The notes under the pieces were generated by a model. It was not told the origin of the DNA, made no database searches, and saw only the letters and a list, made by a program, of their open reading frames with translations. From NCBI GenBank assembly GCA_942491185.1, contig CALOAB010000027.1, forward strand, positions 62,001 through 126,000: 64,000 nt of DNA. Direction: 5' to 3'. The stretch comes from SLRI01 sp942491185. Lineage in GTDB: Bacteria > Pseudomonadota > Alphaproteobacteria > Geminicoccales > Geminicoccaceae. Positions 38,608 through 47,687 of this stretch are shown one piece after another (positions within the stretch are counted from its first letter, which is position 1; each line of letters opens with the position of its first letter). The translations under genes and the position numbers were made by a program.

Positions 38608-39240
38608 TTATTGGCGTGACACAGCGAGGTTCACGCCCAGCGCCATCAGGACGCCGCCGCCGACGCGGTGCGCCAACCGATTGACGGTGCGCGATGCCGC
38701 GAGCAGCCGCATGGCCCGATCGGACAGCAGGACACAGGCAATATCGGTAGCTGAGAACATGACGTTCACGATCGTGCCCAAGATCAAGATCTGCAGCCAG
38801 ATGGGGAACGCTGCCGCCAGATCCACGAACTGGGGCAGGAAGGCCAAAAAGAACAAAGCCGTTTTCGGGTTGAGCAGCTCGACGAGGACGCTCTGCCACA
38901 GCGCTCGGCGAGGCCCTGTGTTGTCGGTCCTCAACTCGGCGCCGGCGAGTAGATCCCTGGCGATGAACATGCGGTAGCCTAGCCAGATCAAGTAGGCCGC
39001 GCCCGCGATCTTGACCGCGGCATAGAGGATCGGCACGGCGTCGAGCAGGGCCGCAAGGCCGAAGGCCGCAGCCAGGATGTGCGCATAGCCGCCGAGATGC
39101 AGCCCGATCGCGGCCTGCCAGCCGGCCCGCCTGCCATGCGCCATGGTCCTCGCTGCCGCGTAGAGCAGGCCCGGGCCGGGCACGCAGGCGAAGATCGCCG
39201 TGGCGACGAAGAACGGGATCAGCAGCTCGATCGCTGGCAT
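38608..39240 (-). CDS. LysE family transporter
   Basis: A 210-aa membrane protein with six helices, of the LysE/RhtB amino-acid exporter family. CVPGPGLLYAAARTMAHGRRAGWQAAIGLHLGG is the typical start and LLNPKTALFFLAFLPQFVD the mid motif. Export of an amino acid or homoserine lactone is likely, but the substrate is not known. ATG at 39240. Confidence 0.9.
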   Translation of the reverse strand: MPAIELLIPFFVATAIFACVPGPGLLYAAARTMAHGRRAGWQAAIGLHLGGYAHILAAAFGLAALLDAVPILYAAVKIAGAAYLIWLGYRMFIARDLLAGAELRTDNTGPRRALWQSVLVELLNPKTALFFLAFLPQFVDLAAAFPIWLQILILGTIVNVMFSATDIACVLLSDRAMRLLAASRTVNRLAHRVGGGVLMALGVNLAVSRQ

Positions 39241-39332
39241 GGCTTGGGTCCTGGCTCGTGCAGCCCGTCTTGCCACGGGCCGGCGGGCCTGGACAGCACG
39301 GCCGGGGTGGCGAAGCGTCGCCCGTGAGCGGC

Positions 39333-40709
39333 TCAGCCGGGGAACGGCACGGGCGGCGGATCGCTCGCCGGATCGTAGAGCGTCGTGCCGTCGAGGAAGC
39401 CCGCGAAGGCGAACCAGTAGGCGACGTGGCCGGCGAGGCGCGGCAGGCTCGTGCCGTCGGTGCCGACGAGGGCGTCGTCGGTCACTGCAAAGGCGACGTC
39501 GCCGGCAAGCAGGCGTCCGTCACCCTGGCTCTGGAAGTTCTGGCCGCGGCGCTCGTAGGCGCGAACACTCCGGCTTTCGGCATCGCCGATCAGCAGGACA
39601 TCGACGAAGCCGACCCGATCCTGGACGAGGGCGCCACCCGCGAACAATGCGAGCGGCCAGGCCTTGGCGCCGCCCGTCGTGCGGACGCCGAACACCTGGT
39701 CCTTGGCCGCCAGCGACCTGTTCGCGACGACGGCGGGGAACATCAGCTCAGTGCTCGCGAAATAGTCGCCATAGGCGGCGCCCGGCCGGTAGTCGCGCCG
39801 ATGCCCGGTCTCCAGGTCGAGCACGCGGGTTCCCGGATGGCGGGCGCGCCAGTCGGCCCAGCTTGTCAGCTCGATCGGCAGGAGGTCGAGGGTGATGTCG
39901 CTGCCGGTAAGCGGACCCACGACCGGCCGGCCGGTGAACTGGTTCCACAACGAGCCCGTCTCGCGGTCGTACATCAGCTTGTTGGAGCGGTAGAGCAGGC
40001 CCGAGGAGCCGAAGGTGAAGGGCGTTGCGCGTCCCTCGACCCTGCCCTCGAAGAGGATCGCTGCACCGCAGAGCGTGCAGTAGGTGAGCGAGACCGGCAC
40101 ACCGCCGACGACGTCGTTGGCCATCTCGTGCCAGTCGAGGATGCGCAGGGGATAGGCCCGGACGTCGCCGTTTATGGCGACACCGAAGACCTTGTCCTCG
40201 GGCGCCAGATAGCTCGCTTCATCTGCCGCGATGAATGCCGGCTGGTCGAGTGCCGGGATGCCGTCGACCCGGACACCGCCCCAGACGATCTCCTCGAGGC
40301 GGATGTCGTGCGCCACGTCCTCGGGCAGGAACGCGAGGAAACGCGGATCGAGCGATTGCAGGACGAGGCGTTGGGCCGTGAAGACCGCCGGATGGGCCAG
40401 GAGCCCGTCTTGTAGCTGCAGCCAGAGCATCCAGTCGAACCAGCTACCGGCGTCGGCACCGGTGAGCTCGGCCAGCGCCGCGTCGAGCGCCTCCTCCAGG
40501 TCGCGCCGGTAGCGCCGCGCCAGGATGAGGCCCGCAACGATGTCGTCGTCACCCCGCGCCACGAGCGCGTCGAGCGCTGCCTCTGCCGCCGGCTGCTCGC
40601 TGGTGAGCAGCCGCACAAGGTCCGCCCGAGGACTCTCGGAAGCAGCCGCCTCCAGCGGTGCGAGACCGAGCAGAACGACCAGAAGCCACCGGCCGATCCA
40701 GCTGCGCAT
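39333..40709 (-). CDS. DUF3179 domain protein
   Basis: A 458-aa exported protein with signal MRSWIGRWLLVVLLGLAPLEAAAS. DUF3179 is recognised by ALDQPAFIAADEASYLAPEDKVFGVAINGDVRAYPLRILDWHEMANDVVGG, TYCTLCGAAILFEG (with its two Cys) and SLWNQFTGRPVVGPLTG. The role is unknown. ATG at 40709 follows GGGGAAACG; the in-frame TTG at 40727 lacks support. Confidence 0.87.
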   Translation of the reverse strand: MRSWIGRWLLVVLLGLAPLEAAASESPRADLVRLLTSEQPAAEAALDALVARGDDDIVAGLILARRYRRDLEEALDAALAELTGADAGSWFDWMLWLQLQDGLLAHPAVFTAQRLVLQSLDPRFLAFLPEDVAHDIRLEEIVWGGVRVDGIPALDQPAFIAADEASYLAPEDKVFGVAINGDVRAYPLRILDWHEMANDVVGGVPVSLTYCTLCGAAILFEGRVEGRATPFTFGSSGLLYRSNKLMYDRETGSLWNQFTGRPVVGPLTGSDITLDLLPIELTSWADWRARHPGTRVLDLETGHRRDYRPGAAYGDYFASTELMFPAVVANRSLAAKDQVFGVRTTGGAKAWPLALFAGGALVQDRVGFVDVLLIGDAESRSVRAYERRGQNFQSQGDGRLLAGDVAFAVTDDALVGTDGTSLPRLAGHVAYWFAFAGFLDGTTLYDPASDPPPVPFPG

Positions 40710-40992
40710 TGCACGTTTCCCCGGCAAAGCCCGACCCTGCGGCGGGCGCGGTGCCGGCGCCAGTGGTGATCGAGCATTCGTGCCCGCTCGTGATCCACGG
40801 GTCGAGCTCTTCGTGGGTGTCTGACACTTAATACCCGATGTCTTGCGACGGCGGTTGACGACGAGGATTGGCGGTCTCTTCAGCAGTCCCCACCGGCAGG
40901 ACCGTCATGCCCGATCATGCGGTCGCGGTGCGGAACGATCAGAACAGGGTCTCGATCGCCCGCCGCGAATGCGGACCAACGAAGGCCTGATA

Positions 40993-41393
40993 TTAATGGC
41001 TTCGTGTCCGGCACGACAGGATCGTCCCGGAGGCCTGCGCCGCGCAGGGATGCCGACCGATCGGGGGATGCGAGACGATCTGGATGGTCGAGATGCCGAG
41101 CCGCCTCGCTTCGTCCCGCAGGTGCCCGATCAGCAGCGTTCCGATGCCCGTGGCTTGTGCCGTGTCGGCGACGAACATCAAGTCCAGCTCTGGCTCGTCT
41201 TGCAGGATGAGGCTGTAGAAGCCCGCGAGCGCGCCATCCCGCTCCGCGAGGAACACCCGTCGCGCGTGATCTGCTCGAGCGTCAGCACGTACCCCTCGAG
41301 GATGCCGGCATAGCGCCCGGCAAAGGCGGCGTATGCGTGCATCAGGCTGGTCAGCGCCTGGGCGTCTCCGGGCGTGGCTCGACGGATGCGCAC
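40993..41393 (-). pseudogene. GNAT family acetyltransferase, frameshifted
   Basis: The GTG at 41393 (after GGGAAGG) opens RIRRATPGDAQALTSLMHAYAAF, a GNAT N-terminus. Near 41256 the frame breaks: GACGGGTGTTC reads RDGCSS, whereas a fourth G would give RDGVFLAERDGALAGFYSL and continue through ATGIGTLLIGHLRDEARRLG (the acetyl-CoA motif) to a stop at 40993. A single-base loss in a G run is the simplest explanation, whether real or an assembly error. The C-terminus (SHPPIGRHPCAAQASG) also looks altered. Confidence 0.75.
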
Positions 41394-41449
41394 GGGCCTT
41401 CCCTCATCCCGGCGAACAGGCGACCTCGCCAAGCGACACTCTATCGAGT

Positions 41450-42547
41450 CTAGACGTTGAACCTGAAATGGCAGACGTCGCCGTCCTGGACGATGTAGTC
41501 GCGGCCTTCGAGCTTCATTTTGCCGGCTTCCTTGACCGCCTGCTCGCTTTCCAGCTTGGCGAAATCGTCGAACTTGATGATTTCGGCGGCGATGAAGCCG
41601 CGCTCGAAATCGCTGTGGATGACGCCTGCCGCCTGGGGGCCGGTCGAGCCCTTTTCGGTGGTCCAGGCACGCGCTTCCTTGGGGCCGACGGTGAAGAAGG
41701 TGATAAGGTCGAGAAGGGCATAGCCTTCGCGGATGACGCGGTTGAGCCCGGGCTCGTCGAGGCCGAGGCTCTCGAGGTAGTCGTTGCGGTCCTCCTCGGG
41801 CAGGCTGACGAGCTCGGCTTCAATGGCAGCCGAGACCACCACATGGCCAGCGCCCTGCGCCTCGGCCATGGCGGCTGCCTTCGCACTCCACTCATTGCCG
41901 GTGGCAGCCGAGCTTTCGTCGACATTGAGGACGAAGAGGATGGGCTTGGCGGTCATCAGCGTGAAGTCTCGCAGCAGCATTTGCTCGTCCGCCGAGAGGT
42001 CGATGCGGCGCACCGACTGGCCGTCCTCCATTAAGGGTAGAAGGCGCTCAACCAGCTCGAGCCGGCGCTTGGCCTCCTTGTCCTGGCCGCGGACGCGCTT
42101 GATCAGGCTGTCCTTCTGCCGGGTCAGGCTGTCGATGTCGGCGAGCAGCAGCTCGGTCTCGATCAGCTCGGCGTCACGCAGTGGGTCGATGCCGCCCTCG
42201 ACATGAGTGATGTCGTCATCCTCGAAGCAGCGCAGCACTTCCAGGATGGCATCGACCTCGCGAATGGCGCCCAGGAACTGGTTGCCGAGCCCTTCGCCCT
42301 TCGACGCACCACGGACCAGACCGGCGATGTCCTTGATCTCGAGCTGGGTCGGCAGCTTCTTCGCCGATTTGCCGAGCTTGGCCAGGAGGTCGAGGCGCGG
42401 GTCGGGGACCGGCAGCCGGCCGATATTGGGCTCGATCGTGCAGAACGGGTAGTTGGCGGCGGCTGCCGCAGCGGTCTGCGTCAGCGCGTTGAAAAGGGTG
42501 GACTTCCCGACATTGGGGAGGCCCACGATGCCACAATTGAAACCCAT
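41450..42547 (-). CDS. ychF: Redox-regulated ATPase YchF
   Basis: A 365-aa OBG-family P-loop protein that prefers ATP. G1 is GLPNVGKSTLFNAL (residues 9-22), G3 DIAGLVRGASKGEGLG, G4-like NVDES, which is the adenine-favouring form, and a C-terminal TGS domain (DLITFFTVGPKEARAW to the end). It acts at the ribosome and in stress responses. Universal gene. Confidence 0.96.
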   Translation of the reverse strand: MGFNCGIVGLPNVGKSTLFNALTQTAAAAAANYPFCTIEPNIGRLPVPDPRLDLLAKLGKSAKKLPTQLEIKDIAGLVRGASKGEGLGNQFLGAIREVDAILEVLRCFEDDDITHVEGGIDPLRDAELIETELLLADIDSLTRQKDSLIKRVRGQDKEAKRRLELVERLLPLMEDGQSVRRIDLSADEQMLLRDFTLMTAKPILFVLNVDESSAATGNEWSAKAAAMAEAQGAGHVVVSAAIEAELVSLPEEDRNDYLESLGLDEPGLNRVIREGYALLDLITFFTVGPKEARAWTTEKGSTGPQAAGVIHSDFERGFIAAEIIKFDDFAKLESEQAVKEAGKMKLEGRDYIVQDGDVCHFRFNV

Positions 42548-42656
42548 GGGTCATCTCGCGGGGCGGGGGCGCGGCTCAGGACGTCACAGCACAGGCTGCA
42601 GCCATGAACGGCTGCACCCGTCGCGCCTGCCGTCGGCGGCGTCGCGGTAGCTGCGG

Positions 42657-42926
42657 TCAGCGGCGCCGGGGTGGCGGGCGACGATTGCCCGACGGTGTCG
42701 GGCCGGCGGTCTTATGCCGGTAGTTGATCCGACCCTTGCTCAAATCATAGGGCGTGAGCTCAAGGGTCACCGGATCGCCGGCGATGATCCGGATGCGATG
42801 CTTGCGCATCCGCCCGGACGCGTAGCCGATGATCTCGTGGCCGTTCTCGAGCTTGACCCGGAACCGGGCGTCGGGGAGCACCTCGGTGACGGTGCCCTCC
42901 ATCTCGATCATGTCTTCCTTCGACAT
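42657..42926 (-). CDS. infA: Translation initiation factor IF-1 (C-terminally extended)
   Basis: An 89-aa IF-1 homologue. EDMIEMEGTVTEVLPDARFRV, GHEIIGYASGRMRKHRIRI and VTLELTPYDLSKGRINYRHK match the S1-like OB fold. The usual 72-residue protein is extended by about 17 residues (TAGPTPSGNRRPPPRRR), a basic tail. ATG at 42926. The sequence MSKEDMIEMEG suggests it is the IF-1-like paralogue seen beside a canonical infA in some proteobacteria; no second infA is in the window. Confidence 0.88.
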   Translation of the reverse strand: MSKEDMIEMEGTVTEVLPDARFRVKLENGHEIIGYASGRMRKHRIRIIAGDPVTLELTPYDLSKGRINYRHKTAGPTPSGNRRPPPRRR

Positions 42927-43000
42927 TCGTTCTCCCTGGCCAGCGGCGGCTCGTGCCCCGGTGACCTCGATGTGCAAGCCCGTCCGCTGAAGAGCGAACG

Positions 43001-43031
43001 AAAATGGGCCGACCGTCGCCGGCCGGCCCAT
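43001..43031 (-). terminator. Terminator of the cold-shock gene
   Basis: ATGGGCCG (43004-43011) and CGGCCCAT (43024-43031) form the stem. On the minus strand it is followed by TTTTCG. It lies just past the stop of the cold-shock gene at 43054-43263. Confidence 0.7.
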
Positions 43032-43053
43032 TCCGGTATGCGACGGTTGCGGC

Positions 43054-43263
43054 TTAGACGGCGCGCAGGTTGGTCGCTGACGTCTTACCGCGACGCGGGT
43101 CGGTCGTCACGTCGAACGAGACCTTCTGGCCTTCGTTCAGGCTGCTCATGCCGGCCTGCTCGACAGCCGAGATGTGCACGAACACATCGTTGGTGCCGTT
43201 GTCAGGCTGAATGAAGCCATAACCCTTGGTGCTGTTGAACCATTTGACGGTGCCGGTGGACAT
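43054..43263 (-). CDS. Cold-shock protein (CspA family)
   Basis: A 69-aa single-stranded nucleic acid-binding OB-fold protein. GTVKWFNSTKGYGFIQPDNG (RNP1, residues 4-23) and VFVHISAV (RNP2) are intact. ATG at 43263 follows GGGATGGAAT. The mRNA has a long 5' leader (about 138 nt), as is usual for cold-shock genes. Confidence 0.93.
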   Translation of the reverse strand: MSTGTVKWFNSTKGYGFIQPDNGTNDVFVHISAVEQAGMSSLNEGQKVSFDVTTDPRRGKTSATNLRAV

Positions 43264-43649
43264 ATTCCATCCCCAAGCAAGAGTTGCCGTAGCGCCCATC
43301 GCCACAGCATCAAGCCACGTTCGGTCAGGAAGTCCCGGCTCCCGTAGGAAACCCTTCGCCGGCGATAGGCCGGTAGAAACAACTTACCTTGGCGGTTCGA
43401 TGAGCGGCATATCGTGCATTTGTGCGGATTTTGCAAGAAGCACCTTTGTTCGACGCGTGAGCTCTTGTGCAGATTCGAGCCGTTGGCGTGGGTGCCTTTG
43501 GGGTCTTTAGATGACCGTCGGCAACAGGGCGGACCGCGCGCGTGATGGTTGACCGACCGGCGTGGCGGCATAGTCTGCAAGGGGGAAAGGGCCGGGCGGC
43601 AACGACGCAGCGTCGGTCGCGGAGGCCCTGTGCGGAGGGAGCAGCCGTG
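43264..43649. other. Intergenic region with cold-shock leader; divergent promoters
   Basis: About 385 bp between the divergent cold-shock and exported PCMT-like genes. The cold-shock side has the proposed promoter near 43408-43436 and the leader 43264-43401. The rest, towards 43649, has no gene I can support. Confidence 0.5.
43408..43436 (-). promoter_or_regulatory. Predicted promoter of the cold-shock gene
   Basis: On the minus strand, TTGCAA, 17 bp, GATATG fits a weak sigma-70-like promoter. It would start the mRNA near 43401 and leave a leader of about 138 nt that includes a short hairpin (CCGGCctatcGCCGG). Prediction only. Confidence 0.35.
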
Positions 43650-44480
43650 ATGCCAATGACCACTGGCACTGCACGCTCGTCTCGAACGAGGCCAGGTCCA
43701 GGCCGGCTCGAGGCCGTTCTCGCGGTCCTCTGGTTCGTGGTCATGCTGGCCTGGCCCGCTTTCTCAGCACGCGCGGCCTCTGCCGATGATGACGTGGCAG
43801 GTGCGTCCGAGATGCTCGGGCTCTCTGGCGACTCGCTGGTCGAGCAGGTGATCGAGCATGCCAGGGCGGCAGGACCGTTCACCGGCCGAGAGGCGATCGA
43901 TCCGGCCATTCTCGAGCTCGTGCGGGAGCTGCCGCGGGAAGCTTTCGTGGCACCCGAGGCGGTGCCTTTCGCCTATCTCGATGTGCCCTTGCCGGCGCTG
44001 CACGGGCTGCGCGAGTCGCAGCCGTTCATTGTCGCTTTGATGACGGACATGGTGGCGATCGACCCCGATGACGACGTGCTGATCCTGGGCGTCGGTGGCG
44101 GCTATCACGCGGCGCTCGCCAGCCGGCTCGCCGCCCGGGTCTCTGTGGTCGATCTCGATGAGCTGGCGGTGGTGGCGGCAGCGGAGCGACTGGCCGCGCT
44201 CGACTTCCCCGAGATCGAGCTTCGTGCGGCCGACCCTTATGACGGCTGGCCTGAGCTCGGGCGGCAGTTCGACGCGATCATCGTGCGGCTCGCCATCGAT
44301 CGGGTGCCGCCGATGTTGTTTCGCCAGCTCGCTCCGGGCGGTCGGCTCGTCGCACCTGTCGGACACGACGACGCTGCCCAGGACCTGACGCTGGTCACCC
44401 GGGCAGCGGACCAGGCCTACACGACAACTTCCGTCCTGCCGGTGCGCTTCATGCGCTTGTCCGGTGGCGAGCGGCTGTGA
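43650..44480 (+). CDS. Exported protein-L-isoaspartate O-methyltransferase-like protein
   Basis: A 276-aa protein. A membrane or signal segment (LEAVLAVLWFVVMLAWPAFSARAAS, about residues 19-43) precedes a PCMT fold: REAFVAPEAVPFAYLDVPLPA, then DVLILGVGGGYHAALASRLAARVSVVDLDEL (SAM motif I) and APGGRLVAPVG. Typical PCMT has GTGSGY in motif I; here it is GVGGGY, an altered glycine pattern. The signal implies an exported location, where SAM is not normally present, so either a different activity or cytoplasmic retention by the membrane segment is likely. ATG at 43650 follows GGAGGGAG. Confidence 0.75.
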   Translation: MPMTTGTARSSRTRPGPGRLEAVLAVLWFVVMLAWPAFSARAASADDDVAGASEMLGLSGDSLVEQVIEHARAAGPFTGREAIDPAILELVRELPREAFVAPEAVPFAYLDVPLPALHGLRESQPFIVALMTDMVAIDPDDDVLILGVGGGYHAALASRLAARVSVVDLDELAVVAAAERLAALDFPEIELRAADPYDGWPELGRQFDAIIVRLAIDRVPPMLFRQLAPGGRLVAPVGHDDAAQDLTLVTRAADQAYTTTSVLPVRFMRLSGGERL

Positions 44481-44781
44481 TCGGCAGCCCATTAACGATT
44501 AGGTAATGAGTTGCAGCTAGGTTGCTGCGGTCGCTCCGCCGCACTGACTACCGCCAGCCGATTGTCGGCCGAGACCTGCCCTGCACGGAGCATTTAGAGG
44601 ATCATCCGAAGTCTCGATTGAGACGGTACCCAACGCTTTCGGCCGATGTCCTGTTGCGCCTTCGCAATTGCAACATGTGCGCCGAGGTGGCAGATGGGGC
44701 TTGGACTCGAAGGCCCAATGCGAGAAGTCGAGGCGCCACGAACGCCGATTGCCCCACCCGATTGATGACTGCCCTTTGCCG
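44481..44781. other. Intergenic region upstream of cysD
   Basis: About 300 bp. It has an AT-rich patch (ATTAACGATTAGGTAATGAG, 44491-44510) that could be a promoter. The frame of cysD is open from 44668 but shows no homology before 44782. Otherwise I see nothing in it. Confidence 0.4.
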
Positions 44782-45753
44782 ATGATCGAAAAACGCGCCG
44801 ATATTCTCCGCTATGCCAGCCGCTTCGCCGATGACTCCAGCCGACGCTCACCGCTTCTGTCGGAGCACCTCAAGGCGCTCGAGGCGGAATCGATGTTCAT
44901 CATGCGCGAGGTCGCGGCCGAGATGGCCAACCCTGTCCTGCTCTATTCGATCGGCAAGGACAGCTCGGTCATGCTGCATCTGGCGATGAAGGCCTTTTAC
45001 CCGTCGAAGCCGCCTTTCCCGCTGATGCATATTGGGACGGGCTGGGATTTCAGCGACATGATCGTGCATCGCGATCAGCTGACCGAGGCGCTGGGGTTGC
45101 AGTTGATCGTCCAGTCCAACGAGGCCGCGATGGCCGAGGGGCGGACACCCTTCAATACCGATAGTCGTGAATGGGCGCGGATCATGCTGATCGACGCGCT
45201 CAAGGCCGGCATGGACGGTCATGGCTTCGACGCGGCGTTCGGCGGCGGCCGGCGCGACGAGGAGAAGAGCCGGGCCAAGGAGCGGGTCTTCTCGGTCCGT
45301 TCGCAGGGGCATGGCTGGGATCCGCGCAACCAGCGGCCGGAACTCTGGCGGCTCTACAACAGTCGGGTTGCCAAGGGTGAGACGATCCGTGTCTTTCCCC
45401 TCTCCAACTGGACCGAGTTCGATATCTGGGAGTATATCCGGCTCGAGGAGATTCCGGTTGTGCCGCTCTATTTCGCCAAGCATCGGCCGATGGTCGATCG
45501 CGGCGGCACGCTGATCATGGTCGACGACTCGCGAATGGAATACCAGCCGGGCGAGGTGGCGACAGACCGCCTGGTCCGCTTTCGCACACTCGGTGACTGG
45601 CCGCTGTCAGGCGCCATCGAGTCCGATGCCGACACGGTCGAGCAGGTGATCGCCGAGATGCTGGGTGCTCGCACCTCGGAGCGGCAGGGCCGGCTGGTCG
45701 ACAGCGACGAGGCGGCGTCGATGGAGAAAAAGAAGCGCGAAGGTTACTTCTGA
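44782..45753 (+). CDS. cysD: Sulfate adenylyltransferase subunit 2
   Basis: A 323-aa PAPS-reductase-fold subunit of ATP sulfurylase, which with CysN makes APS. YSIGKDSSVMLHLAMKAF (residues 55-72) holds the PP-loop SIGKDSS; DAAFGGGRRDEEKSRAKERVFSVR and WNPR-like GWDPRNQRPELW are standard. The usual HVDTGWKF sequence is here HIGTGWDF at 83-90, with Asp replaced by Gly and Lys by Asp. An N-terminal extension of about 30 residues precedes LKALEAESMFIMREVAAE. Start ATG 44782 has a weak ribosome-binding site. It is overlapped by cysNC (TGATG). Confidence 0.92.
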   Translation: MIEKRADILRYASRFADDSSRRSPLLSEHLKALEAESMFIMREVAAEMANPVLLYSIGKDSSVMLHLAMKAFYPSKPPFPLMHIGTGWDFSDMIVHRDQLTEALGLQLIVQSNEAAMAEGRTPFNTDSREWARIMLIDALKAGMDGHGFDAAFGGGRRDEEKSRAKERVFSVRSQGHGWDPRNQRPELWRLYNSRVAKGETIRVFPLSNWTEFDIWEYIRLEEIPVVPLYFAKHRPMVDRGGTLIMVDDSRMEYQPGEVATDRLVRFRTLGDWPLSGAIESDADTVEQVIAEMLGARTSERQGRLVDSDEAASMEKKKREGYF

Positions 45754-47654
45754 TGAACGAGACGGCAATCCAGGCACGGCAGGCCGAGGCGCTCGCCATC
45801 GCCAACCGCGCCGAGGCGGCGCAGAAGGGCCTGTTGCGCTTCTTGACCTGCGGCTCGGTCGATGACGGCAAATCGACCCTGATCGGTCGCCTGCTGTACG
45901 ATTCCAAGCTGATCATGGAAGACCAGCTGAAGTCGCTGGAGGCGGATTCCAAGAAGCACGGCACGGTCGGTGAGCGAATCGATTTCGCGCTTCTCGTCGA
46001 CGGACTCGAGGCCGAGCGCCAGCAGGGCATCACCATTGACGTCGCCTACCGTTTCTTCTCGACCGCGCGGCGCTCATTCATCGTCGCGGACACGCCCGGG
46101 CACGAGCAGTACTCGCGCAACATGGCGACCGGTGCCTCGAACTGCGATCTGGCCATCATCCTGATCGACGCGCGCAAGGGCGTGCTGACGCAGACACTCC
46201 GCCACAGCTATCTCGCTCACCTGCTCGGCATTCGCCACGTGGTCGTTGCCGTCAACAAGATGGACCTGGTCGACTACAGCGAGGCTCGGTTCGAGGAAAT
46301 CGTCGAGATGTACCGGGCGCGCACGGCGAAGCTCGGCTTCGGCGATGTCGTGGCGATTCCGCTCTCCGCGCTCGAGGGGGACAATGTGACCCTGCCGGGC
46401 AACGCCATGCCCTGGTATCGCGGGCCCGTGCTGATCGACCATCTCGAGACCGTTGATGTGTCGGTCGTCCGCGAGGACGCACCCTTCGCGATGCCGGTGC
46501 AGTGGGTGAACCGGCCGCATTTGGATTTTCGCGGGTTTTCCGGGACGATCGTCGCTGGTGCCGTGGCGCCGGGCGACGAGGTGGTGGTCGCCAAGTCCGG
46601 CCGCCCGGCGAAGGTCGCGCGCATCGTCACCGCCGACGGCGACCCGGAGCGTTCGGTCACTGGTGATGCGGTCACCATCGTTCTCGACCAGGAGGTCGAC
46701 ATCGCCCGTGGCGATGTGCTGGTCGACCCGCGCGCTCGGCCCGAGGTCGCCGATCAGTTCGCAGCCAACCTCTTTTGGATGAGCGACGAGGCGATGCTGC
46801 CGGGCCGCCGCTACATCTTGAAGCTCGGCACCGAGCAGGTGGCGGCCACGATCACCTCGATCCGCCACAAGATCGATGTCAACACGCAAGAGGAGCGCCC
46901 CGGGCGCACGCTCGATCTCAACGAGATCGCCGTCTGCAACCTGCATCTGGGCCATCCGATCGCGTTCAGCGCCTATGCCGACAATCGCGATCTGGGCGCT
47001 TTCATCCTGATCGACAGGACGACCAACCAGACGGTCGCTGCCGGCATGGTGTCCTTCGGGCTCAGGCGTGCGAGCAACATCCACCACCAGCACGTCGACA
47101 TCGACAAGGCGCGGCGTGCCGCGCAGAAGGCACAAAAGCCCTGCCTTGTTTGGTTCACGGGCCTCTCCGGCTCCGGCAAGTCGACCATCGCCAATATCCT
47201 CGAGCGCAAACTGGTGGCTCAGGGCGCCCACACCTATCTGCTCGACGGCGACAATGTTCGCCACGGGCTGAACAAGGATCTGGGCTTCACCGACGCTGAC
47301 CGGGTCGAGAACATCCGCCGGGTCGGCGAGGTGGCGAAGCTGATGGTCGACGCCGGGCTCATTGTGCTCGCTTCCTTCATCTCGCCCTTCCGCGACGAAC
47401 GGCGGATGGTGCGTGACATGTTGGGCGACGGTGAGTTCATCGAGGTCTTCGTCGACACACCGCTCGACATCGCCGAGCAGCGCGACGTCAAGGGGCTCTA
47501 CGAAAAGGCGCGATCTGGCGCGATCAAGAACTTCACCGGCATCGACAGCCCCTACGAGCCGCCGGAGAGCGCCGAGCTCGTCGTCGACACCGCCACCCTG
47601 CCGGCCGAAGCGGCAGCCGAGCAGATATTCGACTACCTGAAGGCGCATCTCTGA
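45753..47654 (+). CDS. cysNC: Bifunctional sulfate adenylyltransferase subunit 1 / adenylylsulfate kinase (CysN-CysC fusion)
   Basis: A 633-aa fusion. The N-terminal GTPase (CysN) has G1 GSVDDGKST (residues 34-42), G3 DTPGHEQY and G4 NKMDLVDY, then OB domains. The C-terminal 170 residues are APS kinase (CysC), with P-loop GLSGSGKSTIAN (about 470-481) and GDNVRHGLNKDLGF. Together with CysD it converts sulfate to PAPS via APS. The NodQ-like fusion is common in alphaproteobacteria. Start overlaps the cysD stop. Confidence 0.95.
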   Translation: MNETAIQARQAEALAIANRAEAAQKGLLRFLTCGSVDDGKSTLIGRLLYDSKLIMEDQLKSLEADSKKHGTVGERIDFALLVDGLEAERQQGITIDVAYRFFSTARRSFIVADTPGHEQYSRNMATGASNCDLAIILIDARKGVLTQTLRHSYLAHLLGIRHVVVAVNKMDLVDYSEARFEEIVEMYRARTAKLGFGDVVAIPLSALEGDNVTLPGNAMPWYRGPVLIDHLETVDVSVVREDAPFAMPVQWVNRPHLDFRGFSGTIVAGAVAPGDEVVVAKSGRPAKVARIVTADGDPERSVTGDAVTIVLDQEVDIARGDVLVDPRARPEVADQFAANLFWMSDEAMLPGRRYILKLGTEQVAATITSIRHKIDVNTQEERPGRTLDLNEIAVCNLHLGHPIAFSAYADNRDLGAFILIDRTTNQTVAAGMVSFGLRRASNIHHQHVDIDKARRAAQKAQKPCLVWFTGLSGSGKSTIANILERKLVAQGAHTYLLDGDNVRHGLNKDLGFTDADRVENIRRVGEVAKLMVDAGLIVLASFISPFRDERRMVRDMLGDGEFIEVFVDTPLDIAEQRDVKGLYEKARSGAIKNFTGIDSPYEPPESAELVVDTATLPAEAAAEQIFDYLKAHL

Positions 47655-47687
47655 GCGATTGGCTGTCGAACCGCGTCGCCGCCTTAG

